Assembly (NCBI GenBank): GCA_047612385.1
Contig: JBLGAR010000048.1
Span: 1 to 31,688, forward strand
DNA from: JBALVT01 sp047612385
GTDB taxonomy: Bacteria > Pseudomonadota > Gammaproteobacteria > Pseudomonadales > Halieaceae
Length of the DNA stretch: 31,688 nt
Reading direction: 5' to 3'
This document shows, in pieces, positions 24,198 through 31,688 of this stretch. Under the pieces are notes generated by a model. The model saw nothing but the letters and a program-made list of their open reading frames with translations, ran no database searches and was not told the origin of the DNA. A program made the position numbers and the translations under genes. How positions within the stretch are numbered: position 1 is the stretch's first letter; the number at the start of each line of letters is the position of its first letter.

Positions 24198-25484
24198 ATG
24201 AAAAATCAAGAGCATATTGAGTCCTGGTACGCCAAATCGTCAGCGCCAGCAATTGAGTTCCCTGTGCTGCAAGGGGAACATTCTGCAGACGTCTGCGTCA
24301 TTGGTGGCGGCTACACGGGGCTTTCAACGGCGATACATCTTCGCGATCAGGGCTTTAGCGTTATTGTATTGGAAGCAAACCGGGTGGGCTGGGGTGCATC
24401 AGGTCGCAATGGCGGCCATGTGGGTACCGGTCAACGGGCAGACCAGGACCAGCTTGAGAAAATGGTGGGCATGAACCACGCACAAGCATTGTGGAAGCTG
24501 GGCTTAGAGGCGGTGGACACCGTTACCCATCTGATTGAACGCTTTCAGATAGACTGCGAACTGAAGCATGGCAACCTGCATGTCGCGTCGAAAGCCAGCG
24601 ATGTCAGCGATTTGCGTGAAGAAGTTGATCATCTAAGGCGCACCTACAATTACGACCATATCAGCTATGTAGACAAGTCCGAGCTCGAGAAAATGACCAG
24701 CGGTCAGGGGTTTCATGGCGGCACAGTGGATAGCGGCAGCAAACATTTACACCCTCTCAAGTACGCGCACGGATTGGCAAAAGCTGCGTCCGGCCTGGGA
24801 GCGAGTATTTACGAGCATAGCCAGGTCATCTCCTATAACGAAGGAGATCAGGTACACGTTAAAACGACTGAAGGTGAGGTACGCGCGCGATTTGTTGTAC
24901 TAGGATGCAATGGCTACCTGGAGAAACTGGAGCCTAGAGCCGCAGGCAAAATAATGCCCATCAACAATTATATGTTGGCGACGGAACCCCTGAGTGAAGC
25001 GCTTGCGCGAAAACTCATTCGCGATGACACCTCAATGTCAGATTCTCTATTCGTGATTAACTACTGGAAACTGTCTGCAGACAACCGTCTCTTATTTGGT
25101 GGCGGAGAAACCTATTCACGGCGCTTCCCCGGTGATATTGGGGGGTTCGTACGCAAGTATATGCTACAGATCTACCCCGAACTGGCAACCACCGCAATAG
25201 ACTTTGGCTGGGGTGGAACTCTGGCCATTACAATGAACAGGATGCCAGATTTCGGTCGACTATCCTCGAAAGTGTTTTACGCACATGGTTACTCTGGCCA
25301 TGGTGTTCCTACCGCGACATTAGCGGGAAAACTTCTAGCGGAAGTGATAAGCGGCACTGCCGAACGCTTTGATGTGATGGCTGCCGTTCCCTCACCCCAA
25401 TTCCCCGGGGGAACCCTACTTAGATGGCCTGGGTTAGTTGCCGGGATGTTGTTTTACAGCATTCGAGATCGGCTGGGCAGATAG
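24198..25484 (+). CDS. puuB: FAD-dependent gamma-glutamylputrescine oxidase-like enzyme
   Basis: 428 residues from ATG 24198; GTG 24156 would add 14 unrelated residues. The N-terminus ESWYAKSS is typical of PuuB-like amine oxidases. The FAD Rossmann motif GGGYTG is at 36-41, followed by VLEANRVGWGASGRNGGH (about 56-73) of DAO-family oxidoreductases, and near the end SSKVFYAHGYSGHGVPTATLAGK, the C-terminal FAD-contact segment. PuuB oxidises gamma-glutamylputrescine to the aldehyde with release of H2O2. The gene diverges from the puuA-like gene, so the first two Puu steps are encoded; puuC/puuD are not in view. No clear Shine-Dalgarno; TATAGT (24186-24191) lies just before the ATG. Confidence 0.88.
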   Translation: MKNQEHIESWYAKSSAPAIEFPVLQGEHSADVCVIGGGYTGLSTAIHLRDQGFSVIVLEANRVGWGASGRNGGHVGTGQRADQDQLEKMVGMNHAQALWKLGLEAVDTVTHLIERFQIDCELKHGNLHVASKASDVSDLREEVDHLRRTYNYDHISYVDKSELEKMTSGQGFHGGTVDSGSKHLHPLKYAHGLAKAASGLGASIYEHSQVISYNEGDQVHVKTTEGEVRARFVVLGCNGYLEKLEPRAAGKIMPINNYMLATEPLSEALARKLIRDDTSMSDSLFVINYWKLSADNRLLFGGGETYSRRFPGDIGGFVRKYMLQIYPELATTAIDFGWGGTLAITMNRMPDFGRLSSKVFYAHGYSGHGVPTATLAGKLLAEVISGTAERFDVMAAVPSPQFPGGTLLRWPGLVAGMLFYSIRDRLGR

Positions 25485-25537
25485 CCCCTTCCAGCGACAC
25501 ACAATGCCTATGGCGCTAAAATCTAAGGTAATAATCG

Positions 25538-25614
<77 letters not shown>

Positions 25615-25632
25615 AAATTTTATCCGTAGATC

Positions 25633-25661
25633 ACTATAGCAAAGTGAAAGTGTGGAACCAA
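25633..25661 (-). promoter_or_regulatory. sigma-70 promoter of tRNA-Pro
   Basis: On the minus strand TTGGTT (25661-25656) and TATAGT (25638-25633) are spaced exactly 17 bp. The expected transcript start is about 12 nt upstream of the mature tRNA 5' end. The -10 matches 5 of 6 bases, the -35 only 3. Confidence 0.6.
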
Positions 25662-25694
25662 CGACTTAGGGAGACGAGGGACAGGCTCGCTGAT

Positions 25695-25922
25695 CTAATA
25701 TATACCAGCCCAACGAGGCAGCATTTGGCTAAACAAGCCCAGACCAAAAACAATCACCATTAGTACAAGCAATAGCCGAAATGGACGAAAAGGTTTGCGC
25801 TCGACGGCATTAATCCCTCCGCGGGTAAACGCGTCGACCTTAGCTTGATCCTCTGGATATAGACGGCTCGCGTATATGTCGTCGGGGTTGTTGTCGGAGC
25901 TGTCTGGAGTGGGTTCAGTCAT
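25695..25922 (-). CDS. DUF3094 small membrane protein
   Basis: 75 residues from ATG 25922. It has a disordered acidic N-terminus, then the DUF3094 signature RLYPEDQAKVDAFTRGGINA with VERKPFRPFRLL, and one C-terminal membrane helix (LLLVLMVIVFGLGLFSQMLP). The family is confined to gammaproteobacteria and has no known function. ATG 25967 would start the gene within the tail of the upstream terminator, so the shorter form is preferred, although neither has a good Shine-Dalgarno. It lies between the acyl-CoA dehydrogenase terminator and the tRNA gene, so it is probably its own unit. Confidence 0.88.
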   Translation of the reverse strand: MTEPTPDSSDNNPDDIYASRLYPEDQAKVDAFTRGGINAVERKPFRPFRLLLVLMVIVFGLGLFSQMLPRWAGIY

Positions 25923-25972
25923 AGGAAAGAATTGCAGTAAAAGAAACAGACATGAAGTTTCCGTCATTTAAA

Positions 25973-26005
25973 GGGGAAAGTCACTCTGAGCGGATGACTT
26001 TCCCC
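25973..26005 (-). terminator. Rho-independent terminator of acyl-CoA dehydrogenase gene
   Basis: A perfect 11-bp stem, GGGGAAAGTCA (25973-25983) with TGACTTTCCCC (25995-26005), encloses an 11-nt loop. Read on the minus strand it follows the dehydrogenase stop by 15 nt and is followed by TTTAAAT, a short T-rich tail. Confidence 0.8.
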
Positions 26006-26020
26006 AAACTGACCAGCTAT

Positions 26021-27814
26021 TTAGAAGTCAAACATGGCCTCCGGTAATTGCATAAGATTGTCAGGTCCAGACAGCATAGTGTCCTTGAGCGAAAGCGTCC
26101 GAGGAAGCAGCCGCTCAAAGTAGAAACGGGCCGTCATAAGTTTCGCCTCATAAAAAGAAACATCCCCATCTGCCTCGGCAATTTTAGCTTTAGCCAGCAC
26201 AGCCATCCGGGCCCAGAAATAGGCCAAGGTTACGTAACCGCTGTACATGATGTAATCAACGGCTGCGGCTCCTGCAGCGTCGGGGTTTTCCATCGAAGCC
26301 TCCCCAATCTTCATTGAGAGCTCAAGCCACTCATCTTTGTAGCTCTTTATCACATCGACGAACTCAGCATTTTCCGCGCCTTCATTTTGCGCACAAAAAT
26401 CATCCAGGTACTGGGTAAAGCTCATCAACAGTTTGCCGCCACTTCCCAGAACCTTGCGGCCGATAAGGTCCATGGCCTGAATACCCGTTGTACCCTCATA
26501 CAACATGGCTATTCGTGCGTCGCGCACGATTTGCTCCATTCCCCACTCGCGAATAAAGCCATGTCCACCGTAGACCTGTACACCTAAATTGGCGGATTCA
26601 AAACCGGTTTCAGTCACAAATGCTTTCGCAATAGGAGTGAGAAAGGCCATCAGATCGTCGGCATGCTTAGCTTGCTCTTCGCTCCCCGCTTCCATGATAT
26701 CGCCCAGTTGAGCCAAGAAGTAGATAAACGCTCGACTGCCCTCAGCAAACGCTTTCTGGGTGAGCAGCATACGGCGCACATCAGGGTGAACAATGATTGG
26801 ATCGGCCGGGCCATCGGGATTTTTGGGTCCGGTCAGGCTGCGCATGGCCAAACGATCTCTGGCGTAGCTTAGAGCGCCTTGATAAGACAGTTCCCCGTGG
26901 GCGAGACCCTGAACCGCGGTGCCGAGTCGCGCTGTGTTCATAAACGTAAACATGCAGGCCAAACCTTGATTTGCCTCTCCGATCAGATAACCGGTGGCAC
27001 CATCAAAATTCATTACGCAGGTAGCCGATCCCTTGATACCCATTTTCTTTTCAATCGAAGCACAATGAACCGCATTCCGATCTCCAACATTACCCTCGGC
27101 GTCAGGTAAAAACTTGGGGACAATAAACAGAGATATTCCCCTGGTCCCTTCAGGAGCATCTGGCAGACGCGCCAGAACGATATGTACGATGTTCTCGGCC
27201 ATGTCATGCTCACCGGCACTGATGAAAATCTTGGTGCCTGTCACCGCGTAACTTCCATCCGCGCACGGTTCGGCCTTGGTTCGCAGCAAGCCCAAATCTG
27301 TTCCGCACTGGGCTTCAGTAAGACACATGGTTCCGGTCCAAGTACCCTCAATCAGCTTGGTTAGGTATTGAGTCTTTTGCTGATCAGAACCATGCCCTTC
27401 AATGGTTCTGATCGCCCCATGACTTAGACCCGGGTACATTCCCCAGGACCAATTGGCGGTGCCGGTCAATTCAGTCATGGCGATACCCAACAATGCAGGC
27501 ATCCCCTGGCCTCCGTGTTCGGTCTCCGCAGACAGCGCAGGCCATCCGCCAGCAACGTATTGCTGATAAGCCTCTACAAAGCCTTCGGGGGTTTTAACGC
27601 CGTCTTGGCTCCACTTACAACCCTCCTCATCACCCGACTGGTTTAGCGGTGAGAGTACGTTCTCGCTAAATTTGGCACCCTCTTCAAGGATTGCGTTCAT
27701 CATTTCCGCGGTAGCTTCTTCATTACCGGGGAGTGTTTGATAAAGTTTCTCGGATTCAAGCAACTCGTTGATCACGAAACTGATGTCGCGCAGGGGAGCT
27801 TTATATTCTGGCAT
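26021..27814 (-). CDS. acyl-CoA dehydrogenase (DmdC/AcdA-like long form)
   Basis: 597 residues, with GAGGTT 6 nt before ATG 27814. It has the four parts of long acyl-CoA dehydrogenases: N-terminal helical domain (about 40-160), beta domain with MCLTEAQCGTDLG and KKMGIKGSATCVM, C-terminal helical domain with the base Glu in MLYEGTTGIQAMDLIGRK, and an extra C-terminal domain (about 470-597) found in the group that includes 3-methylmercaptopropionyl-CoA dehydrogenase. It introduces an alpha,beta double bond into an acyl-CoA using FAD and passes electrons to ETF. Whether the substrate is a fatty acyl-CoA or methylmercaptopropionyl-CoA cannot be read from sequence; no dmdA/B/D genes are adjacent. 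A single-gene unit with its own terminator. Confidence 0.92.
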   Translation of the reverse strand: MPEYKAPLRDISFVINELLESEKLYQTLPGNEEATAEMMNAILEEGAKFSENVLSPLNQSGDEEGCKWSQDGVKTPEGFVEAYQQYVAGGWPALSAETEHGGQGMPALLGIAMTELTGTANWSWGMYPGLSHGAIRTIEGHGSDQQKTQYLTKLIEGTWTGTMCLTEAQCGTDLGLLRTKAEPCADGSYAVTGTKIFISAGEHDMAENIVHIVLARLPDAPEGTRGISLFIVPKFLPDAEGNVGDRNAVHCASIEKKMGIKGSATCVMNFDGATGYLIGEANQGLACMFTFMNTARLGTAVQGLAHGELSYQGALSYARDRLAMRSLTGPKNPDGPADPIIVHPDVRRMLLTQKAFAEGSRAFIYFLAQLGDIMEAGSEEQAKHADDLMAFLTPIAKAFVTETGFESANLGVQVYGGHGFIREWGMEQIVRDARIAMLYEGTTGIQAMDLIGRKVLGSGGKLLMSFTQYLDDFCAQNEGAENAEFVDVIKSYKDEWLELSMKIGEASMENPDAAGAAAVDYIMYSGYVTLAYFWARMAVLAKAKIAEADGDVSFYEAKLMTARFYFERLLPRTLSLKDTMLSGPDNLMQLPEAMFDF

Positions 27815-28480
27815 GGTTTTAACCTCGAAGGCGCTAGCTTAGAAAAAGGGTATACGACTTAAAAACCCATCTATGTGTTCGGCGCTCACATTCTCCCTGA
27901 AATCGTTGTAAAGTCAAATATCTTTTGGATCGCTGCACTCTCGCTACGCGGACTAAAAGTTATGACCTGCAGGTCTTAGCTCTTGTATGCAAGCGCTCAC
28001 TAACTATTAGAGCCAAAAGACTCGGTACCCTTAAACTGCCATTCGAATTAAGCGGTGGTACATGGGGCCCAGCGCTGAATAGCGCAGAAGCAAAGTTTTG
28101 AGACAAAGTGTCCAGGTTTTCTGGTAACACACTATTTTTGCCATCAGGACAATTTGCAATCCAGCCTGGCCACTCCAAAATGAATACTCTTATTGCCCGC
28201 GCAGCTAACGTGCTCCCGGCAAATGCCCGTGATCAGAATGACAAACACCTTGGGCTCGACTGCTAGCTAACGGTGACTAGCGGCAATCCCAAAGCTCACG
28301 CCCAAAATTTTCGCAAGAAAATAGCCTGGTATATAGCCCCTTACTGTATGTAAGTGCTAACTATGCCTTGAAATGACTCAGAATCATAATAGTGGCTAAC
28401 GCAATGCTGATACCTGCAGGGGTCAGGAGGACATTCGAGAAGCTGCTGAGAAAGTTCCGATATTGCGCTGCCCGGTGCCG
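27815..28480. other. gene-free stretch of 666 bp
   Basis: I see no supportable gene here. A minus-strand reading frame at 27960-28178 (72 codons, TTG start, no binding site) resembles nothing I know. The stretch contains a 12-bp perfect palindrome GACCTGCAGGTC (27964-27975), a related CCTGCAGG at 28413-28420, and the heptamer GCTAACG at 28204, 28266 and 28395. These do not fit integron attC consensus. It may be a decayed remnant or a region that lost a gene. Confidence 0.5.
27890..27917 (-). promoter_or_regulatory. candidate promoter of acyl-CoA dehydrogenase gene
   Basis: On the minus strand TTGACT (27917-27912) and GAGAAT (27895-27890) are spaced 16 bp, about 75 bp before the start codon. 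The -35 is good (5 of 6); the -10 is weak (4 of 6). Confidence 0.35.
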
Positions 28481-29539
28481 CTAATATTTGGCTAAAGCGG
28501 CATCGTAAAATTGAGGCGCTGACGCCTCAGTCGCGTCCTCAATGTTACGCTTCTCTGGTGTAATACCCAAGCGGCCAAACAAATCCATATCAGAATTGGC
28601 CTGAGGGTTTGACGTGGTCAGTAATTTTTCGCCGTAGAATATCGAGTTCGCACCCGCAAAATACGCCAGAGCATGCATCTCCTCGTTCATTTCTTCGCGC
28701 CCAGCTGATAGCCGAACATGGGAAGCGGGCATTAAGATACGCGCCACCGCAATCATGCGAATAAACTCAAAATGATCCAGGTCCTCTTCGTTTCCTAGAG
28801 GTGTGCCCTCTACACGCACCAACATATTAATCGGAACACTCTCTGGATGCTGAGGCAGATTTGCCAGTTGTTGCAGCAAACCGACTCGGTCACTTTGTTG
28901 CTCACCCATTCCAACAATGCCGCCACTACAAACCTTCATACCGGCTTCGCGAACGTGACCCAGGGTAGCCAGACGGTCCTGGTAAGTCCGTGTGGTTATG
29001 ATGTCGCCGTAATATTCAGGCGACGTGTCCAAATTGTGGTTGTAATAATCCAGGCCGGCCTCGGCCAGCTCACCTGCCTGGTCCTGCGTTAACATACCGA
29101 GAGTCATGCAGCTTTCAAGGCCAAGCTCCCTAACGCCCTTGACCATGGCCACGACATACGGCATATCCCGGTTTTTTGGCGAGCGCCAGGCCGCACCCAT
29201 ACAGAAACGACTGGCACCGCTGGCTTTTGCTGCTTTCGCACGCTCCAAGACCTCCTCTACCGCCATCAGCTTTTGCGTCTCGAGGCCGGTCTCATAGCGC
29301 TTGCTCTGAGGGCAGTAGGCGCAATCTTCAGGACATGCGCCAGTTTTGATGGAAAGCAATGTGCTCACTTGCACCTGGTTTGGGTCAAAATACTGACGAT
29401 GCAAGGTATGAGCCTGAAACAACAGATCGTTGAAAGGAAGAGCAAACAAAGCTTGGATTTCTCCGCGAGACCAATCCTGACGAATTTCAGTTCGCGCTTG
29501 GGAAAGCTGAGGGGGACCCAATAGAGCGGCATTATACAT
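28481..29539 (-). CDS. bioB: biotin synthase
   Basis: 352 residues from ATG 29539, with AGG 8 nt upstream; this start lies about 35 bp downstream of a strong promoter, so the extension to 29605 is excluded. The radical SAM motif in TGACPEDCAYCPQS has Cys69, Cys73 and Cys76; the 2Fe-2S ligands and SAM-binding segments follow (SRFCMGAAWRSP, ESCMTLGMLT, YYNHNLDTSPEYY, VCSGGIVGMGE, NMLVRVEGTPL, RLSAGREEM). BioB inserts sulfur into dethiobiotin, the last step of biotin synthesis. The other bio genes are not beside it on this side. Divergent from comF, a common gammaproteobacterial arrangement. Confidence 0.97.
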   Translation of the reverse strand: MYNAALLGPPQLSQARTEIRQDWSRGEIQALFALPFNDLLFQAHTLHRQYFDPNQVQVSTLLSIKTGACPEDCAYCPQSKRYETGLETQKLMAVEEVLERAKAAKASGASRFCMGAAWRSPKNRDMPYVVAMVKGVRELGLESCMTLGMLTQDQAGELAEAGLDYYNHNLDTSPEYYGDIITTRTYQDRLATLGHVREAGMKVCSGGIVGMGEQQSDRVGLLQQLANLPQHPESVPINMLVRVEGTPLGNEEDLDHFEFIRMIAVARILMPASHVRLSAGREEMNEEMHALAYFAGANSIFYGEKLLTTSNPQANSDMDLFGRLGITPEKRNIEDATEASAPQFYDAALAKY

Positions 29540-29573
29540 AGCGATGACCTGTTCATTTTTCAAGCGGGCGCTA

Positions 29574-29601
29574 ATGATAGCGCTGGCAATCATTCTGTCA
29601 A
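29574..29601 (-). promoter_or_regulatory. strong sigma-70 promoter of bioB
   Basis: On the minus strand a perfect -35 TTGACA (29601-29596) and TATCAT (29579-29574, 5 of 6) are spaced 16 bp. The expected start gives a leader of about 28 nt. No BirA-type palindrome is evident. Confidence 0.75.
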
Positions 29602-29616
29602 CCACTAGAGGTCCAT

Positions 29617-30336
29617 ATGGTTAACAGTATTCTTAACTCTCTATTTCCCAGCTATTGTTATCTGTGTGAACTGCGAACAGACTCAGCGCTGCCGCTGTGC
29701 AGCAGTTGCCAGTTGAATCTCGCGCGGAATCGCAATTATTGTGATCGCTGCGCCCTACCATTCCCGTCCGCCATCAGTAAAAACCTAGCGACGCTATGCC
29801 CCAAATGTCAGCTACGCCCACCCTCGTTTTCTCGAGTAGTAGCTCCGTGGTTATATGATGAGCAAATGGCATTTCTCATACACAGGTGGAAATTCCAAGG
29901 GGAAAAACAGCTCACTGTCGTGCTGGCAAATCTCTGGCTGTCGACCTGGGAGAATTCTCGACACATCGACCTGATAGTACCCGTGCCTTTGCACTGGAGG
30001 AGGCTGTGGCATCGAGGCTTTAATCAGGCTGAATTACTAGCGCGCAAAATACATGCCATCGCGCCTGATTTACACAATACAGACATCGATGTGAAGCGCG
30101 TCACCCGAACACGAGCTACCGAATCACAATCAGGCTTAAGTGCCACCGGCAGGGGTGACAACCTTAACGGCGTGTTCGACTCGAAAAAGAAATGTGAGGG
30201 GATGCATATCGCCGTTGTCGACGATGTCATGACGACAGGTAGTACCGCCGAGGCGTTAAGCAAATGCCTATTGAAGGCAGGGGCCAAATCGGTAGAAATC
30301 TGGTGTATTGCACGCACTCCGGCTCCCTTACAATGA
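29617..30336 (+). CDS. comF: ComF-family phosphoribosyltransferase-like protein
   Basis: 239 residues, AGAGGT before ATG 29617. Four cysteine pairs form the N-terminal zinc region: Cys14/17, 28/31, 42/45 and 61/64. The phosphoribosyltransferase fold follows, with the PRPP loop VVDDVMTTGSTAEAL near residues 199-213. ComF (GntX in E. coli) helps DNA uptake and use of DNA as nutrient; the exact reaction is unknown. It shares the intergenic region with bioB, as in many relatives. The next gene, modA, starts 57 bp after it on the same strand. Confidence 0.93.
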   Translation: MVNSILNSLFPSYCYLCELRTDSALPLCSSCQLNLARNRNYCDRCALPFPSAISKNLATLCPKCQLRPPSFSRVVAPWLYDEQMAFLIHRWKFQGEKQLTVVLANLWLSTWENSRHIDLIVPVPLHWRRLWHRGFNQAELLARKIHAIAPDLHNTDIDVKRVTRTRATESQSGLSATGRGDNLNGVFDSKKKCEGMHIAVVDDVMTTGSTAEALSKCLLKAGAKSVEIWCIARTPAPLQ

Positions 30337-30393
30337 CATGCATTTAGCGCTTTCATCACGCATACTGCGCAAGCTGAGTTCCGAGACCTGTGT

Positions 30394-31104
30394 ATGCGCA
30401 AGCTGTTGTTTTTATATCTTTTGTTCTGCTTAAATACTGCGACAAGTGCGGACAGTGTGCACGTGGCCGTCGCTTCTAATTTCAAGCAAACTGCGGAGCG
30501 ACTAGGTGAACTGTTCGAGAAAACCACAGGGCATGAGTCTGTATTAAGCAGCGCCTCCACCGGAACGCTTCATAGCCAGATTACTCGCGGCGCCCCATTC
30601 GATGTGCTGTTGTCAGCGGACGCACATTCACCAAGGATATTGGAAGCGGCAGGGTTCAGTCGCCCCGGCAACCGATTTTGCTACGCGTTAGGGCAGTTGG
30701 TCTTGGTGGGCGGCAGTGGTTCACTAGCGGATTTGGCAAACCCGGAACTGAGCCTGGCAATAGCCAACCCCGCAACGGCACCCTATGGCATTGCCGCTGA
30801 AGAAGTGCTAAATCTGGACCATTACAAAGCCGCCGCGGGCAGAAAAACGGTTCGCGCCAATAACGTGGTCCACGCCTTCCAATATTGGTTCACCTCATCA
30901 GTGGACATCGCCCTGGTCGCTCAGTCACTGACAGATGGTAAGGGCGTGAAAATCCCGCCCGAAAATTACCAACCAATAAAGCAAGAAGCGGTATGGCTTA
31001 ATCGAGGTTTGGAAAACTCCGCAGCTAAAAGCTACATAGCATTTCTAAAAAGCCGCTCCGCACAAGACCTCATAGCCAGTTCGGGCTACGGAAATTGCGA
31101 ATGA
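30394..31104 (+). CDS. modA: molybdate ABC transporter substrate-binding protein
   Basis: 236 residues. Signal peptide MRKLLFLYLLFCLNTATSA, cleaved before DSVHVAV. Family motifs: VAVASNFKQTAERLGELFEK, SSASTGTLHSQITRGAPFDV with the oxyanion-binding Ser residues, LLSADAHSPRIL, and LAIANPATAPYG. ModA binds molybdate or tungstate in the periplasm and delivers it to ModBC. The stop overlaps the modB start by 4 bp (ATGA), so the two are coupled. No Mo-box operator is evident in the 57 bp upstream. Confidence 0.93.
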   Translation: MRKLLFLYLLFCLNTATSADSVHVAVASNFKQTAERLGELFEKTTGHESVLSSASTGTLHSQITRGAPFDVLLSADAHSPRILEAAGFSRPGNRFCYALGQLVLVGGSGSLADLANPELSLAIANPATAPYGIAAEEVLNLDHYKAAAGRKTVRANNVVHAFQYWFTSSVDIALVAQSLTDGKGVKIPPENYQPIKQEAVWLNRGLENSAAKSYIAFLKSRSAQDLIASSGYGNCE

Positions 31105-31688
31105 GTCCGGCGGAGTGGGAAGCTATTTGGCTTACTTTGCACCTGGCCAGTGTAACGTTAATATTTCTCCTAATATTCGGCACACCACTGGCCTGGTGGC
31201 TTTCCCGGAGGCGCACAAACCTCAGCGCGCTAGTAGAGTCCGTGGTGGCCTTGCCTTTAATTTTGCCTCCCACCGTGCTCGGCTTTTATTTGCTACTTAT
31301 GTTCGCGCCACAAACCGTTATAGGTCAGGTTTGGCAGCAAACAACCGGTACTCAACTGGCCTTTAGTTTCAGCGCGCTGGTGATTGGTTCCTTTTTCTAC
31401 TCTCTGCCATTTATCGTCCAACCACTGCAGAGCGCTTTTGCACAGGTTCCCACGGGATTACTGCAAGCCGCCGCGACGCTAGGCGCGTCGCCGCTGGATC
31501 AATTTAGATCTGTAGTCGTCCCAACGTGCAAACGCAGTTTTGTTACCGCAGCCAGCTTAGGGTTTGCACATACCATTGGCGAGTTTGGCGTGGTACTGAT
31601 GATAGGCGGAAATATCCCCGGTGAAACCCGGGTCTTGTCGATAGCTCTGTATGATCAGGTTGAGTCTTTGCAATTTGCTGAGGCTCAC
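31101..31688 (+). CDS. modB: molybdate ABC transporter permease, 3' end cut off
   Basis: The first 196 codons are present and open to the window edge; the usual length is about 225, so roughly 30 are missing. It starts with ATG 31101 overlapping the modA stop. Membrane helices are clear (LHLASVTLIFLLIFGTPLAW, LVIGSFFYSLPFIV, FAHTIGEFGVVLMIGG). The conserved permease motif LPLILPPTVLGFYLLL and the EAA-like loop QAAATLGASPLDQF, which contacts the ModC ATPase, are intact. modC should follow just outside the window. Confidence 0.94.
   Translation, partial: MSPAEWEAIWLTLHLASVTLIFLLIFGTPLAWWLSRRRTNLSALVESVVALPLILPPTVLGFYLLLMFAPQTVIGQVWQQTTGTQLAFSFSALVIGSFFYSLPFIVQPLQSAFAQVPTGLLQAAATLGASPLDQFRSVVVPTCKRSFVTAASLGFAHTIGEFGVVLMIGGNIPGETRVLSIALYDQVESLQFAEAH

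Noticed and set aside
27960..28178. 72-codon minus-strand reading frame
   Set aside because: TTG start without binding site, no recognisable family and no similarity to neighbours.
28204..28401. Integron-type attC sites suggested by repeated GCTAACG
   Set aside because: The heptamer does not fit the RYYYAAC/GTTRRRY consensus, no paired arms are seen and there is no integrase.

Overview
The window is ordinary chromosomal DNA of a gammaproteobacterium of about 50% G+C, probably marine and near the Cellvibrionales/Pseudomonadales. This rests on an HdfR-type LysR regulator, a PA3496-type acidic small protein, a DUF3094 membrane protein, the divergent bioB/comF pair, a proK-like tRNA-Pro(CGG) and a MoxR-Bat operon. 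I see no phage, transposase, integrase or CRISPR array. Genes are dense, with many 1-40 bp overlaps.

Positions 1-7574 hold the least ordinary block. A truncated secreted protein diverges from a plus-strand run. That run encodes a diheme lipoprotein related to the hydrazine synthase alpha subunit, an SH3 plus beta-barrel protein, a second beta-barrel, a TlpA thioredoxin, a DUF4266 lipoprotein with a Gly-rich Cys-Gly-Cys tail, and a DUF3570 outer-membrane barrel. An ApbE flavin transferase lies convergently at the end. Every product is predicted to act outside the cytoplasm. Together they look like an uncharacterised envelope redox system, and this is my best candidate for an undescribed system.

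Positions 7682-16921 hold a fumarylacetoacetate hydrolase-family enzyme, an orphan HNH endonuclease, a compact six-gene MoxR/DUF58/DUF4381/BatA/BatB-TPR/BatD operon, a convergent gcvT, and a shikimate-kinase-like gene with an altered substrate loop. Positions 16922-17289 are non-coding and contain a 100-nt structured element with two mutually exclusive foldings.

Positions 17290-25484 hold the PA3496-like gene, an hdfR-like regulator divergent from a B12-binding radical SAM enzyme with a small zinc-ribbon partner, and a minus-strand operon. That operon is a puuA-like gamma-glutamylputrescine synthetase, an unknown repeat-containing membrane protein and mtnA. A puuB-like oxidase diverges from it. 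The group links putrescine breakdown to methylthioadenosine salvage and places the unknown membrane protein in polyamine metabolism.

Positions 25538-31688 hold tRNA-Pro(CGG) with a good promoter, a DUF3094 gene, an acyl-CoA dehydrogenase with a strong terminator, a 666-bp gene-free stretch, bioB divergent from comF, and modA followed by modB, which runs off the window end. All functional calls come from reading motifs and recalling families; no database search was run.
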